Assembly: GCA_902806085.1 (NCBI GenBank)
Contig: CADCVH010000094.1
Location: 62,001 to 126,000, forward strand
Direction of reading: 5' to 3'
DNA: 64,000 nt
From: an uncultured Rubrobacteraceae bacterium
GTDB lineage: Bacteria > Actinomycetota > Rubrobacteria > Rubrobacterales > Rubrobacteraceae
Part shown: in pieces, positions 40,090 to 49,035 of the stretch
How positions within the stretch are numbered: the stretch's first letter is position 1
Layout: each line of letters begins with the position of its first letter
Position numbers and translations under genes: made by a program
Notes under the pieces: model-generated
Told to the model about the DNA's origin: nothing
Databases searched by the model: none
What the model saw: the letters and a program-made list of their open reading frames with translations, nothing else

Positions 40090-42522
40090 CTAGCCCACCA
40101 CGAGGTTGACCAGCCGCCCCGGCACGTAGACGGCCTTGCGGATCTCCTTGCCTTCGACGTGAGGACGAACCTTCTCGCTGGCGAGCGCCTGCCCTTTGGC
40201 GTCCTCTTCCGAGATGCCGGCAGGCACCGTTACCCGGTCGCGCAGTTTGCCGTTGACCTGCACCACGAGCGTGATCTCCTCCTCGGCGATGAGCGCCTCG
40301 TCGTAGCCGGGCCAGGCCTGCTCGTGGACGGAGCCCCCCTCCCCTATATCGGCCCACATCTCCTCGGCGTGGTGCGGCGCGAAGGGCGCGAGGACCGTAA
40401 CGAAGGCCCGCAAAGCCTCCCGCCACTCCTCTTCGGCGACCGCCCCCCTGACGCCGAGCAGGTAGTTTGTGTGCTCCATGAGGGCGGCAATGGAGGTGTT
40501 GAAGCGGAAGGTTTCGAGGTCGCCTGTGACCTTCTTGACGAGCCTGTTGGTCCGCCGCGGAAGCTCCGCCGGGTCGGCCTCGGCCCCCGAGGCCTCGCCG
40601 CCGGCGACGAGCGAGAGGGCGCGGCGCAGAAAGCGGGAGACGCCCCCGATGCCCTGGCTGTCCCACGGCCCGCCCTCGTTCCAGGGGCCGACGAACATGA
40701 GGAAGAGGCGCAGGGCGTCCGAGCCGTAGCGGTCCACGAAGTCCTGCGGGTTGACGACGTTGCCGCGGCTCTTGCTCATGCGGTTGCCGTCGGGGCCGAG
40801 GATGATGCCCTGGTTGAAGAGCCGGCGCATCGGCTCGTCGAACTCCACGAGCCCGAGGTCGCGCATGACCTTCGTGAAAAAGCGGGTGTAGAGCAGGTGC
40901 AACACCGCGTGCTCGATCCCCCCGGTGTACTGGTCGACCGGGAGCCACTTCGCCCCGCGCTCCGGGTCGAAAGGCCCCTCTTCGTAGTGCGGGGAGAGGT
41001 AGCGGTACTGGTACCACGAGGAGTCCATGAACGTGTCCATCGTGTCCGTCTCGCGCGTGGCCGGCCCGCCGCAGACCGGGCACTGCGTGTTGTAGAAGTC
41101 TGGGTCGAGCTTCAGGGGCGACTCGCCGGTGGGCATGAACTCCGCGTCCTCGGGGAGCCGGACGGGGAGGTCTTTCTCAGGAACCGGGACCGCGCCGTGC
41201 TTCGGGCAGTAGATAATGGGGATCGGGGTCCCCCAGTAGCGCTGGCGCGAGATCAACCAGTCGTGGAGGCGGTACGTGACGGCGCGGCGGCCCGTGCCCT
41301 CCCTTTCGAGGTGCTCGATCATGCGCTCTTTGGCCTCTTCCACCCCGAGGCCGTCGAGGAAGCCGCTGTTGATGGCCGGCCCGTCGCCGGTGTAGGCCTT
41401 GCCGTCGAAGTCTTCCGGCGGCCGGACGGTGCGGATTATGGGCAGGTCGTACTTCTCGGCAAACTCCCAGTCGCGCTCGTCCTGGCCCGGCACCGCCATT
41501 ATGGCGCCCGTGCCGTAGCCCACGAGCACGTAGTCGGCGGCGTAGACCGGGATCTTCTTCCCGTTGGCCGGGTTGACCGCGTACGCCCCGGTGAAGACGC
41601 CCGTCTTCTCGCGCGTGACGTCGGTGCGGTCGATCTCGCTCATCCGGGCGGCCTTCTCGACGTAGGCCCGCACCTCGTCCTCCCGCTCGGGCGTCGTTAT
41701 CTTCTCGACGGCCGGGTGCTCCGGGCTCGTCACGAAGAACGTCGCCCCGAAGAGGGTGTCGGGACGGGTCGTGAAGACTTCTATGGGGCCGTAGCCTCCT
41801 ATCTCGAACCTTATCTCGGCGCCCTCGGAGCGGCCGATCCAGTTGCGCTGAAGCGTCTCGACCCGCTCGGGCCACTCTATCTTGGAGAAGTCGAGGAGCT
41901 CGTCGGCGTAGTCCGTGATCTTGAAGAGCCACTGGGGAAGGTTCTTCTTGATAACCTGCGTCCCGCACCGCTCGCACCGGCGGTCGGGGCCTACGACCTG
42001 CTCCCGCGCCAGCGTGGTCTGGTCTTTGGGGCACCAGTCCACCGGCGCCTCTTTGCGATACGCCAGCCCCTTCTCGAAGAACTTGAGGAAGAACCACTGG
42101 TTCCAGCGGTAGTACTCCGGCTTGCACGTGACGACCTCCGAAGAGGTGTCGAACATCGCGCCCATCTGCCGGAGTTGTCCGCGCATGTTCTCTATGTTGG
42201 ACATCGTCCATTTGTACGGATGGATGCCGCGGTTTATGGCGGCGTTTTCCGCCGGCAGCCCGAAGGCGTCGAACCCTATGGGGAAGAAGACCCGGTAGCC
42301 GTTCATCCGCATGAAGCGCGCCCGCGTGTCCGACGGCGTCATCGCGTACCAGTGCCCGACGTGCAGGTCCCCGCTCGGGTACGGAAGCATGGTGAGCGCG
42401 TAGTGCTTGGGCTTGCCCGTGTCCTCGTCCGTTTCGTAGAGGCCGGTCTCGACCCATCGCTCCTGCCAGCGATGCTCCAGGGCGGTCGGGTCGTAGGTTT
42501 TCCTCGGCTTGATCTCGCTCAC
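40090..42522 (-). CDS. leuS: Leucyl-tRNA synthetase
   Basis: 810 residues from a GTG at 42522 with GGAG upstream. A class I synthetase: the HIGH-type motif is PYPSGDLHVGHW, KMSKS is in NRMSKSRGN, and the CP1 editing domain contains the threonine-rich FTTRPDTLFG region. A zinc-type knuckle (CERCG) is in the insertion. It charges tRNA-Leu. A short ORF with a terminal leucine codon lies 58 bp upstream. Confidence 0.96.
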   Translation of the reverse strand: MSEIKPRKTYDPTALEHRWQERWVETGLYETDEDTGKPKHYALTMLPYPSGDLHVGHWYAMTPSDTRARFMRMNGYRVFFPIGFDAFGLPAENAAINRGIHPYKWTMSNIENMRGQLRQMGAMFDTSSEVVTCKPEYYRWNQWFFLKFFEKGLAYRKEAPVDWCPKDQTTLAREQVVGPDRRCERCGTQVIKKNLPQWLFKITDYADELLDFSKIEWPERVETLQRNWIGRSEGAEIRFEIGGYGPIEVFTTRPDTLFGATFFVTSPEHPAVEKITTPEREDEVRAYVEKAARMSEIDRTDVTREKTGVFTGAYAVNPANGKKIPVYAADYVLVGYGTGAIMAVPGQDERDWEFAEKYDLPIIRTVRPPEDFDGKAYTGDGPAINSGFLDGLGVEEAKERMIEHLEREGTGRRAVTYRLHDWLISRQRYWGTPIPIIYCPKHGAVPVPEKDLPVRLPEDAEFMPTGESPLKLDPDFYNTQCPVCGGPATRETDTMDTFMDSSWYQYRYLSPHYEEGPFDPERGAKWLPVDQYTGGIEHAVLHLLYTRFFTKVMRDLGLVEFDEPMRRLFNQGIILGPDGNRMSKSRGNVVNPQDFVDRYGSDALRLFLMFVGPWNEGGPWDSQGIGGVSRFLRRALSLVAGGEASGAEADPAELPRRTNRLVKKVTGDLETFRFNTSIAALMEHTNYLLGVRGAVAEEEWREALRAFVTVLAPFAPHHAEEMWADIGEGGSVHEQAWPGYDEALIAEEEITLVVQVNGKLRDRVTVPAGISEEDAKGQALASEKVRPHVEGKEIRKAVYVPGRLVNLVVG

Positions 42523-42580
42523 GAGCGACTCCTTCTGCGATGGGATTGGTCGGTGCGGGAATAAGAGAAGGCGCGGGCGC

Positions 42581-42628
42581 CTATAGTCGAGGACCGGCGT
42601 TCCAGACCTTGTCGCCCTTCTTGCGCAT
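42581..42628 (-). CDS. Candidate leuS leader peptide (15 aa)
   Basis: An ATG at 42628 opens a 15-codon ORF reading MRKKGDKVWNAGPRL, ending with the rare Leu codon CTA and TAG. It begins 6 bp after a TATATT box, so the mRNA would be leaderless. A GC-rich palindrome (GGCGC-CC-GCGCC) followed by TTCTCTTATT lies just after the stop, and the leuS GTG is 58 bp further. This is the layout of a ribosome-dependent attenuator, but with only one cognate codon. Confidence 0.45.
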   Translation of the reverse strand: MRKKGDKVWNAGPRL

Positions 42629-42634
42629 GCACTT

Positions 42635-42662
42635 AATATAGCACCGGCCGGCTACGCGACAA
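42635..42662 (-). promoter_or_regulatory. leuS promoter
   Basis: TTGTCG (42657-42662), 16-bp spacer, TATATT (42635-42640) on the minus strand. The -35 box lies within the last codons of the DUF92 gene. Confidence 0.6.
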
Positions 42663-43359
42663 AGAAGGCGGGGACCAGGGCAAGCGCCGCCGCGACGAGC
42701 GTACAAAGCACGTTGGTGGCCTCGTTGCCGAGGCGCGGGAGGCGGGCCCCGACGAGGCTATCCGCCACGGTGCCCGAGAACGCGGCGAGGGCGACGAGCA
42801 GGCCCATCCCCCACCCCCCGACGAGCCCGAGGGCCAGCCCGAGCCCGGCGGTAAGCCCGGCCGCCGCCACGCCGGCGAGGGTGCCGGGCAGGGAGACGGC
42901 CCCGTCGGTGCCGGGCTGGACCTTCCGCCCGGTCGTTACGAGCCGCGGGGGCCGGCGCGACAATTGGCCCACCTCGGACTCGGCGGTGTCGGCGAAGGCC
43001 GCGCCGATGGCGGCGACGTAGGCGGCGGAGAAGGCCTCCGAGAAGCCCAGCGCGTATAGCACGGCGCAGAGAACGGCGACGCCGGCGTTGGCGAGGGCGT
43101 TGCGGGCCCCGCGCCGTCCGCCGTGTTCCTGGGCACCGCCGGCCCTGCGCTTGCGGTCGTAGCCGAGCCTGGTAAGAGCCGACCCGCCGACCACGAACAG
43201 CACGAGAACGGCGAAACCCTGCGGGCCGAGGCCCGCGTAGACGGGCACCCCGACGAGGATGCCGCCCAAGACCCCCCGCGGGCTCGCCATGCCGAGCCGG
43301 TACGCCAGGGCCGCGAAGGCCGCCGTGACGGGCAGCGCTAGCAATACCTGATAGGACAA
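42652..43359 (-). CDS. DUF92 family integral membrane protein
   Basis: 235 residues with about six membrane helices. The family signatures are visible: GGSALTRLGYDRKR, the IGAAFADTAESEVGQLS segment with acidic residues in a helix, TTGRKVQPGTDGAVSLPGT, and AAFSGTVADSLVGARL. Plant homologues (VTE6) are phytyl-phosphate kinases using CTP; bacterial members are presumed prenyl- or lipid-phosphate kinases. Seven bases separate it from the 146-aa gene upstream. Confidence 0.85.
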   Translation of the reverse strand: MSYQVLLALPVTAAFAALAYRLGMASPRGVLGGILVGVPVYAGLGPQGFAVLVLFVVGGSALTRLGYDRKRRAGGAQEHGGRRGARNALANAGVAVLCAVLYALGFSEAFSAAYVAAIGAAFADTAESEVGQLSRRPPRLVTTGRKVQPGTDGAVSLPGTLAGVAAAGLTAGLGLALGLVGGWGMGLLVALAAFSGTVADSLVGARLPRLGNEATNVLCTLVAAALALVPAFFVA

Positions 43360-43366
43360 GCCCGCC

Positions 43367-43807
43367 CTAGATGCCCTGCAGACGCTGGAGCAGCCGGCGG
43401 GCGTAGCGCTCGCACTCCGAGGGGGCGGCGTGCAGGAGGGCCGGCTCGACCATGCCCGCCTTCACGCCGGCGTCCGTCAGGCGCCCGACGCCCTGGTAGA
43501 GAAGGGAGCCCGCGAGGGGGCTGGGCCGGTCCGGGACGGCCACGATCAGGCCGTACAGCACCCCGTCCGGACCCCCCACGGCGCCGACGGCGTCGACCGC
43601 GTCCGGTCGATCCTGGCCCACGGCGAAGAGGTGTAGGGGAGGCCCTTCGGGGCCCCCGGGCCTCCCCTCCCGCAGGCTCTCCCAGACCGCGGTGGTCTTC
43701 GTGAACCCGGCCTCCAGGGCGGCCCTGTAGAGGCCGGACCACACGTCGCCCGCCACGTGCCGGGCCAGCGGGCTCTCGTAATCTACAAAAATGCCCACCG
43801 ACGCCAC
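43367..43807 (-). CDS. Hypothetical protein in the DUF92 operon
   Basis: 146 residues from a GTG. The sequence starts ASVGIFVDYESPLARHVAGD and has a compact alpha/beta look, with HLFAVGQDRPDAVD and YGLIVAVPDRPSP in the middle and a basic C-terminal helix. No membrane helix or known motif. I do not recognise the family. It lies between the TPR gene (26 bp upstream) and DUF92 (7 bp downstream), so these three are probably co-transcribed. Confidence 0.6.
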   Translation of the reverse strand: MASVGIFVDYESPLARHVAGDVWSGLYRAALEAGFTKTTAVWESLREGRPGGPEGPPLHLFAVGQDRPDAVDAVGAVGGPDGVLYGLIVAVPDRPSPLAGSLLYQGVGRLTDAGVKAGMVEPALLHAAPSECERYARRLLQRLQGI

Positions 43808-43833
43808 CGGCCTGCCCCGGATGTCGGGGGCGC

Positions 43834-44172
43834 CTACGGCCCCTCCCCCGCTTCGCGCTTCTCCAGGCGTCTCTTGAAGACGTCGATCTCCTTGACCGTC
43901 TGCAGGTCTCCGTTCGCCTCGGCCACCCGGCGCCCCTCCTCGAACACCCGTCCGGCCTCGGCACCTTCGCCGAGTTCGAAGTGGGCCCGTCCCAGGGCCC
44001 TGTAGGCGACCGAGTAGTCCGGCTTGTGCTCGACCGCGCGTCTTAGTTGGTCCCGCGCCTCCGCGTACTTTCCTTCCTTGAAGAGCTCGCTGCCCAGCGA
44101 GTAGAGCACCATGGGGTTCCTCTCGTCCCTCTGCAACAGCTTGCGGAACATTTCAGAGCGCGGGGTCTCCAT
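43834..44172 (-). CDS. TPR repeat protein
   Basis: 112 residues, with about three tetratricopeptide repeats: NPMVLYSLGSELFKEGKYAEA, PDYSVAYRALGRAHFELGEG and a degenerate third. TPRs are protein-interaction scaffolds. The N-terminus METPRSEMFRKLL may form a capping helix. No signal peptide, so cytoplasmic. First gene of the three-gene unit running into DUF92. Confidence 0.75.
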   Translation of the reverse strand: METPRSEMFRKLLQRDERNPMVLYSLGSELFKEGKYAEARDQLRRAVEHKPDYSVAYRALGRAHFELGEGAEAGRVFEEGRRVAEANGDLQTVKEIDVFKRRLEKREAGEGP

Positions 44173-44208
44173 CTCTCACTCCAGTATGGCCGTCACGCGA
44201 CGCACCCT

Positions 44209-44239
44209 TTTTAGCACCGCGCAGCCCCGCCTGCTAAAA
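44209..44239. repeat. AT-tipped inverted repeat upstream of TPR gene
   Basis: TTTTAGCA (44209-44216) and TGCTAAAA (44232-44239) form a perfect 8-bp inverted repeat around a GC-rich 15-bp centre. It lies 37 bp before the TPR start and could be an operator or part of a terminator of the preceding gene. Confidence 0.35.
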
Positions 44240-44362
44240 CGGTCCGACCCCGTAGGGCCGATCTCCTGCCACGCGGTTAGCCCGGACCGAAGAAGGTACA
44301 GAGGCCCGAAACACGCAAACCGCCCCATCGACCGTCGGCCGAACGGGAGGGAGTTGCCCGCC

Positions 44363-45649
44363 CTAGAGGTAAGGTTGGACCCGGTCGTCCTTCGCCAGCC
44401 GCCTGTAGCCCTCGGCCACGGCGAAGACCTTCTTCACGTACCAGTCGGCGTGGTTGTAGGAGTAGAGGGCCGCGTACCAGTCGCGCGGCGCCCCTCCCTC
44501 CTTGAGGTACCCGGCGGCGGCGGGTATGGCGTCCCTGGGGTCCATGACGTTGGCCTTCCCGTCGCCGTTTCCGTCCACGCCGGACGTCTCCCACGTCGAA
44601 GGCAGGAACTGCATCGGGCCCATCGCCCCCGCGCTGGACGGCCCCATGTTCTGCCCGTGGTCGGACTCGACCTTCCCTACCGCGGCGAGCACGTACCAGT
44701 CGGACCCGAACCCGTACTTCCGGGCGGACTCCTTGTAGAGTTTTATGTACTCCTTCTTGGGCAGAGGCCCGACCGGACGGGCGACTATGTCGTCCCGGGC
44801 CACCCCGATCTGGTAGCCCTTGCCGGAGGTGGCGCCGCCGCTGGCGGCCCGGCCCTTCAGGATACGGGTCCTCTCCTCCGCCTCCAGCTTCTGCAGCCGC
44901 GCCGTTGACCTGTTCCTCTCGGCCCTGAGCCCGGCTATGGACTCGTCCAGCGCCGCCTCCTGGCGCCGCAACTCCTCGGCCCTGGCCTCTTCCTCCTCGA
45001 CGGCGCCCTCGTAGTCCCTCTCTTTCTGCGAGATCTGACGCAGCAGCTCCCTCAGCGTTTCCCTGGACTCTTCGTAGGCCCAAAGGTCTTGCCTACCGTC
45101 CGCCAACACCTGGGCCACCCCGGTGTCGAGGCCGTCCGCGACCCCCCACCCTGACCCGAACCAGCCGTCCATCAGGGCCCCAAGCCCCTCCAGGTTTCTT
45201 CCCTGGTACGCGGCGCGGGCCTGCTCTTCGTATTCGGCCTTCGACTCGCGAAACGACGCCCGCTGCGCGGCTATCTTCCGCTCCAACTCCCGCGCCTGGC
45301 TCCCGAGCTCCCCAACCCTGGTCTTCGCCCCGTCAACGCGCGACTGCGCCTCCTGCAGGTCCCGCCCGACGTAGGAGATGTCCTCGATCCTACCCCGCAA
45401 CGCCGCGTCCTGCCCGTCGATGCGCCTCTGGAGATCCGGGATCTCACCCTCCGGCACCCCGGCCTCGGAGTTCGCATACTGGTCCGCGGTGACGCCCTGG
45501 GCCCCCGCCAAACCCGAGCAGACGACTACCAAGCCCCCCATAAAAAACAGCCAGACCGCCAGCCGTCGCCCCAAAACCCTCCCAAGTTCCACACGAAAAC
45601 CGAGACCGCCGACAGTGTATATCACCGCCCCTCGACGCGATATACGCAA
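44363..45649 (-). CDS. Secreted lytic transglycosylase with coiled-coil domain
   Basis: 428 residues. A hydrophobic segment near residues 28-48 ends with AGAQG, a likely signal peptide. Residues about 70-270 are long coiled coils (many Glu, Arg, Gln and Ala). The last 130 residues form an SLT-type domain: the catalytic Glu is in VGKVESDHG, then SSAGAMGPMQFLPSTW, and GVDGNGDGKANVMDPRDAI with an EF-hand-like calcium loop. It would cleave peptidoglycan outside the membrane. The coiled-coil-plus-hydrolase design resembles division-linked NlpC/PcsB proteins. Confidence 0.82.
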   Translation of the reverse strand: MRISRRGAVIYTVGGLGFRVELGRVLGRRLAVWLFFMGGLVVVCSGLAGAQGVTADQYANSEAGVPEGEIPDLQRRIDGQDAALRGRIEDISYVGRDLQEAQSRVDGAKTRVGELGSQARELERKIAAQRASFRESKAEYEEQARAAYQGRNLEGLGALMDGWFGSGWGVADGLDTGVAQVLADGRQDLWAYEESRETLRELLRQISQKERDYEGAVEEEEARAEELRRQEAALDESIAGLRAERNRSTARLQKLEAEERTRILKGRAASGGATSGKGYQIGVARDDIVARPVGPLPKKEYIKLYKESARKYGFGSDWYVLAAVGKVESDHGQNMGPSSAGAMGPMQFLPSTWETSGVDGNGDGKANVMDPRDAIPAAAGYLKEGGAPRDWYAALYSYNHADWYVKKVFAVAEGYRRLAKDDRVQPYL

Positions 45650-45722
45650 AACGGCGGAGCATAGTTATGTTTACTACTTGAACATTTATAGTTTTATCTC
45701 TGGTAAAGAGGTGGAGTTGGGG

Positions 45723-46589
45723 TCAGTCGGTCTGGGCGGAGGTGAGCAGGGCAACAAGTGCTTCGAGCTGTTCGTGGTCGGTGAAGCGGATCTCGACTTT
45801 GCCGCCGCGGCGGAACGGCTTTACCCTGACGGGCAATTCTATTGCCTCGCGTATGACGCGGGAGGCCTCGTCGAAGGCCTCCGGCGTCTGCGGGGCGGGG
45901 CGCGAGACGGCGGTCGCTTCCTCCTGAGGCTCGGCGGCCTGCCCCCGTACGAGCTCTTCTGTCTGCCTGACGGAGAGCTTCTCGGCGTGGACGCGCCGGG
46001 CCAGCTGGATCATCTGATCTTCGGTGGCGAGGCCCAGAAGGGCCCGGGCGTGCCCCTCGGAGAGTTGGCCCTGCCCGAGCATGTCGCGTATCGGCTCCGG
46101 CAGCTGTGCAAGGCGGAGGGTGTTGGTGACGGCCGCCCGGCTTTTCCCTAGCCGGCGGGCGAGCTGGTCCTTGGTTAGCCCGAACCCCTCCATGAGCGCC
46201 TGGTACGCAGCCGCCGTCTCGAGCGGGCTCAGGTTTTCCCGTTGCAGGTTCTCTACGAGCGCGAGTTCCATGGACTCGTTGTCGCCTGCCTGCCTTATGA
46301 GGACCGGGACGCGATCGAGCCCGGCCTCCTTGGCCGCCCGGAGCCTCCTCTCCCCCGCTATGAGCTCGAAGCCCCCCGTCGTCGAGCGGACCACGAGCGG
46401 CTGCAGCAACCCCACCTCCCGGATGGAAGCTGCGAGCTCTTCGATCCCGTCCCTCGGGAACGTCTGCCTGGGCTGTCGGGCGTTGGGTCGTATCGCCGAG
46501 ACGGGTAGCTCCTCGAACTTCAGCCCGCCGACGCCTTCTCCCGTCGCGATCAGCGCGGATAACCCGCGACCGAGCCCGCGCTTACCCAC
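45723..46589 (-). CDS. parB: Chromosome partitioning protein ParB
   Basis: 288 residues. Start GKRGLGRGLSALI is typical. The CTPase/ParB domain has GGFELIAGERRLRAAKEAG and ALVENLQRENLSPLETAAAY. The HTH region (LTKDQLARRLGKSRAAVTNTLRL) recognises parS, and a C-terminal dimerisation domain follows. ParB loads on parS as a CTP-dependent clamp. It overlaps parA by 8 bp. Two perfect parS sites lie at 48113 and 48201. Confidence 0.95.
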   Translation of the reverse strand: MGKRGLGRGLSALIATGEGVGGLKFEELPVSAIRPNARQPRQTFPRDGIEELAASIREVGLLQPLVVRSTTGGFELIAGERRLRAAKEAGLDRVPVLIRQAGDNESMELALVENLQRENLSPLETAAAYQALMEGFGLTKDQLARRLGKSRAAVTNTLRLAQLPEPIRDMLGQGQLSEGHARALLGLATEDQMIQLARRVHAEKLSVRQTEELVRGQAAEPQEEATAVSRPAPQTPEAFDEASRVIREAIELPVRVKPFRRGGKVEIRFTDHEQLEALVALLTSAQTD

Positions 46590-47343
46590 GGCCCATGACC
46601 TCCTCGGCGACGGACTCGTAAGCTTCCGCCCCTGTGCTCTTGGGGGCGTAGAGCGCGATCGGCAACCCGAAGCTGGGAGCCTCGCTGAGCCGCACGTTTC
46701 TTGGCACGATGGTGTGGAAGACCCGGTCGCCGAAGAAGGAGCGCACCTCCTCGGCCACCTGCTTGGAGAGGTTCGTGCGTTGGTCGTACATCGTCAGCAA
46801 CACACCCCCGACCCTTAGGGCCGGATTGAGTTCCTCCCGGACCATACGGATGCTCTGCATGAGTTGCGTGACGCCTTCCAGCGCGTAGTACTCGCACTGC
46901 ATCGGGATGAGCACCTCGTTGGCGGCGGTAAGGGCGTTGAGCGTGAGGAGATCCAGGGACGGCGGGCAATCCAGCAGCACCCGGTCGTAGGCCTCTTCGG
47001 GAAGTTTCTCCAAAGCCCGCTTTAGCTTGAACTCTCTCGCCAGGGAGGAAACCAGCTCGACCTCGGCGCCGACGAGGTTGATCGTGGCCGGCGCGACGTG
47101 CAGTCCGGGGACCCCCGTCTCGAGCGCAACGTCCTGAAGGGGTTTTCCCTCCAGGAGCACGTCGTACATGCACCCGTTGGAATCCGGCGAGACACCCAGC
47201 CCGCTTGTGGCGTTGCCCTGCGGGTCCATGTCTACGACGAGGATCTTCTCGCCTTTGTCCGCGAGGTAGGCCGCCAGGTTTATGGCGGTCGTGCTCTTTC
47301 CTACCCCACCTTTCTGATTCACGATGGCGACCACGGTCTTCAT
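46582..47343 (-). CDS. parA: Chromosome partitioning ATPase ParA
   Basis: 253 residues from the ATG at 47343 (another at 47352 would add three residues). The deviant Walker A motif is KGGVGKSTTAINLAA, Walker A' VVDMDPQGNATSGLG, and Walker B LLDCPPSLDLLTLNAL. It is the Soj/ParA type without an N-terminal HTH. ParA binds DNA non-specifically with ATP and moves ParB-parS complexes. Confidence 0.95.
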   Translation of the reverse strand: MKTVVAIVNQKGGVGKSTTAINLAAYLADKGEKILVVDMDPQGNATSGLGVSPDSNGCMYDVLLEGKPLQDVALETGVPGLHVAPATINLVGAEVELVSSLAREFKLKRALEKLPEEAYDRVLLDCPPSLDLLTLNALTAANEVLIPMQCEYYALEGVTQLMQSIRMVREELNPALRVGGVLLTMYDQRTNLSKQVAEEVRSFFGDRVFHTIVPRNVRLSEAPSFGLPIALYAPKSTGAEAYESVAEEVMGRG

Positions 47344-47378
47344 CGTTGGCATCTTAGCACGGCTTTTCGGCCCCCACC

Positions 47379-48107
47379 CTATCCTCGACCCAGGGGACTC
47401 TTTGCAGGCAACCCTACCCTGCGAGGGTATAGATCGGAGGTCGTAGAGGTCTTCTCTAGCACCACGAGCCTTCGAGACTTCTGCTCCATACTCGACAATA
47501 GCGGTACTTCGACGGTCTGCAGCATACGCCCACCCAGCGCGGACGCGGCCCGCACGCCCTCCGCGCACTCGTCGTCCGACACCTCACCTTTCATCGCCAC
47601 CACGTGCCCGCCGACCGTCAGTAAGGGCAGGCAGTATTCCGCGAGCACTGAGAGCCGCGCCACCGCACGGACCGTACAGACGTCGTGCGAGGCTCGCAGC
47701 TCTGGATCTCGCCCCGCATCCTCAACACGTGCATTGACGACCCTGACCCCGGCGAGACCCAACCTCTCCACCGCATACTGCAAGAAGTCGGCCTTCTTGC
47801 CCGTTGCCTCGAAAAGCTTGAACGGTGCGCCGGGAAGCACGATGGCAAGGGGTATGCCAGGAAGCCCGCCACCGGAGCCCACGTCCGCGAGGTCTGAGGC
47901 CTGAACCGTTCTAGAAAAGAGCAAACAACTCAGCGAGTCGAGAACATGGTCCAGCATCACGCGGTCGAAGTCTCTCGTCCCTATGACGTTGGCCCTCTCG
48001 TATGAAGAGAGCAGCCGTGCATACTCGCACAGACGCTCTTCAGCACAGGCGGGTAAGGAAACGTCCCAGGCGGCCAGCTGCGCGCGAAAAACCTCTAACG
48101 TCTTCAT
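47379..48107 (-). CDS. rsmG: 16S rRNA (guanine527-N7)-methyltransferase
   Basis: 242 residues. The SAM-binding motif reads LADVGSGGGLPGIPLAIVLP, with LFEATGKKADFL and VVNARVEDA following, as in RsmG/GidB. It methylates G527 in 16S rRNA; loss gives low-level streptomycin resistance in other bacteria. The start at 48107 is 5 bp from parS1. Its usual position before parA is kept. Confidence 0.92.
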   Translation of the reverse strand: MKTLEVFRAQLAAWDVSLPACAEERLCEYARLLSSYERANVIGTRDFDRVMLDHVLDSLSCLLFSRTVQASDLADVGSGGGLPGIPLAIVLPGAPFKLFEATGKKADFLQYAVERLGLAGVRVVNARVEDAGRDPELRASHDVCTVRAVARLSVLAEYCLPLLTVGGHVVAMKGEVSDDECAEGVRAASALGGRMLQTVEVPLLSSMEQKSRRLVVLEKTSTTSDLYPRRVGLPAKSPLGRG

Positions 48108-48112
48108 ACCTC

Positions 48113-48128
48113 TGTTTCACGTGAAACA
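48113..48128. promoter_or_regulatory. parS site 1
   Basis: Perfect 16-bp palindrome TGTTTCACGTGAAACA, the consensus ParB-binding centromere, between rsmG and jag. Confidence 0.97.
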
Positions 48129-48200
48129 GCGTAAGGCGACAAAAGTTTGCAAGTACCAACTATTGTCGTAAGGGCAATTGTACGTGCCGCACGGATGTGT

Positions 48201-48216
48201 TGTTTCACGTGAAACA
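48201..48216. promoter_or_regulatory. parS site 2
   Basis: Second perfect TGTTTCACGTGAAACA, 88 bp from the first, 18 bp from the jag stop codon. Confidence 0.97.
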
Positions 48217-48234
48217 CTGAAGCGAGGACGGTGT

Positions 48235-49035
48235 TCAGGTGGGGGAGACGCGGACTCTCCGGCTATCGCCGGTGCCGTCGCTCTCGGTGCTCACGCCGGG
48301 GTTGTCACGCAGGAACAGGTGTACGACCCTTCTCTCCGCGGGGTTCATAGGCGGAAGCTCCACAGTCCTACCCTCCCGTATCACCTTACGGGCCGTCCTG
48401 TGGGCCATACCTTGCAGCGCTTCAACCCGGCGTTGCCTGTAGCCTTCGGCGTCCAGCACGATCCTGGCGCGATGTGTCCTGTTCTTGTTAATACCGGCGT
48501 TGACGAGGTACTGGAGCGCGTCGATGGTCTCGCCCTTCTGGCCGATAAACAGCGCCGTGTTATCGGGTGCCACATCGGCAGCGACGAAACCGCCGGCGTC
48601 GTACACGTCCACGCGGGCCACGAAACCCATGGCTTGCAACAACGAGCTGACGCGTTCCTCCGTCTCGTCGATCAACTCTTGCGGCACGCTCTCTTGCGGC
48701 GACTCTCCCTCCTCGCCAAAGACCTCAGAGAGGCCGGCCGCCTGTTCCTCCGGCGTTTCGGCGGGATTACTACTCACCTCCGCCAGTTCGGGTTCCGGAT
48801 GCGTTTCGGCAATGTCGGGCGTCTCTGCGGACACGATTTCGGTTTCGTCGTTGTTCGAAGCGGGTGTTGGCTCGACTTCGATACGTGCGTCCCTGGCGCC
48901 TATGCCCAGGAAGCCCGAGTTGCCGGGATCTATGACCCGGTACGAGAGGTCCTCTGCGTTGACGCCGAGATCCTGCGCCGCTCTTGCGACGGCTTCATCC
49001 ACGTTGGCGGCGTAGAACTCCCTGTTTTCGGTCAT
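48235..49035 (-). CDS. jag: Jag/KhpB RNA-binding protein
   Basis: 266 residues with three parts: an N-terminal Jag_N domain (AANVDEAVARAAQDLGV, GFLGIGARDARIEV), an acidic linker, then a KH domain (ALFIGQKGETIDALQYLVN) and a C-terminal R3H domain (RTVELPPMNPAERRVVHLFL). KhpB partners KhpA as a small-RNA-binding dimer affecting cell division in Gram-positives. Its ATG overlaps the yidC stop by 4 bp, as usual. Confidence 0.92.
   Translation of the reverse strand: MTENREFYAANVDEAVARAAQDLGVNAEDLSYRVIDPGNSGFLGIGARDARIEVEPTPASNNDETEIVSAETPDIAETHPEPELAEVSSNPAETPEEQAAGLSEVFGEEGESPQESVPQELIDETEERVSSLLQAMGFVARVDVYDAGGFVAADVAPDNTALFIGQKGETIDALQYLVNAGINKNRTHRARIVLDAEGYRQRRVEALQGMAHRTARKVIREGRTVELPPMNPAERRVVHLFLRDNPGVSTESDGTGDSRRVRVSPT

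Noticed and set aside
40159-42564. Long plus-strand open frame of about 800 codons
   Set aside because: Fully antisense to leuS and without recognisable motifs.
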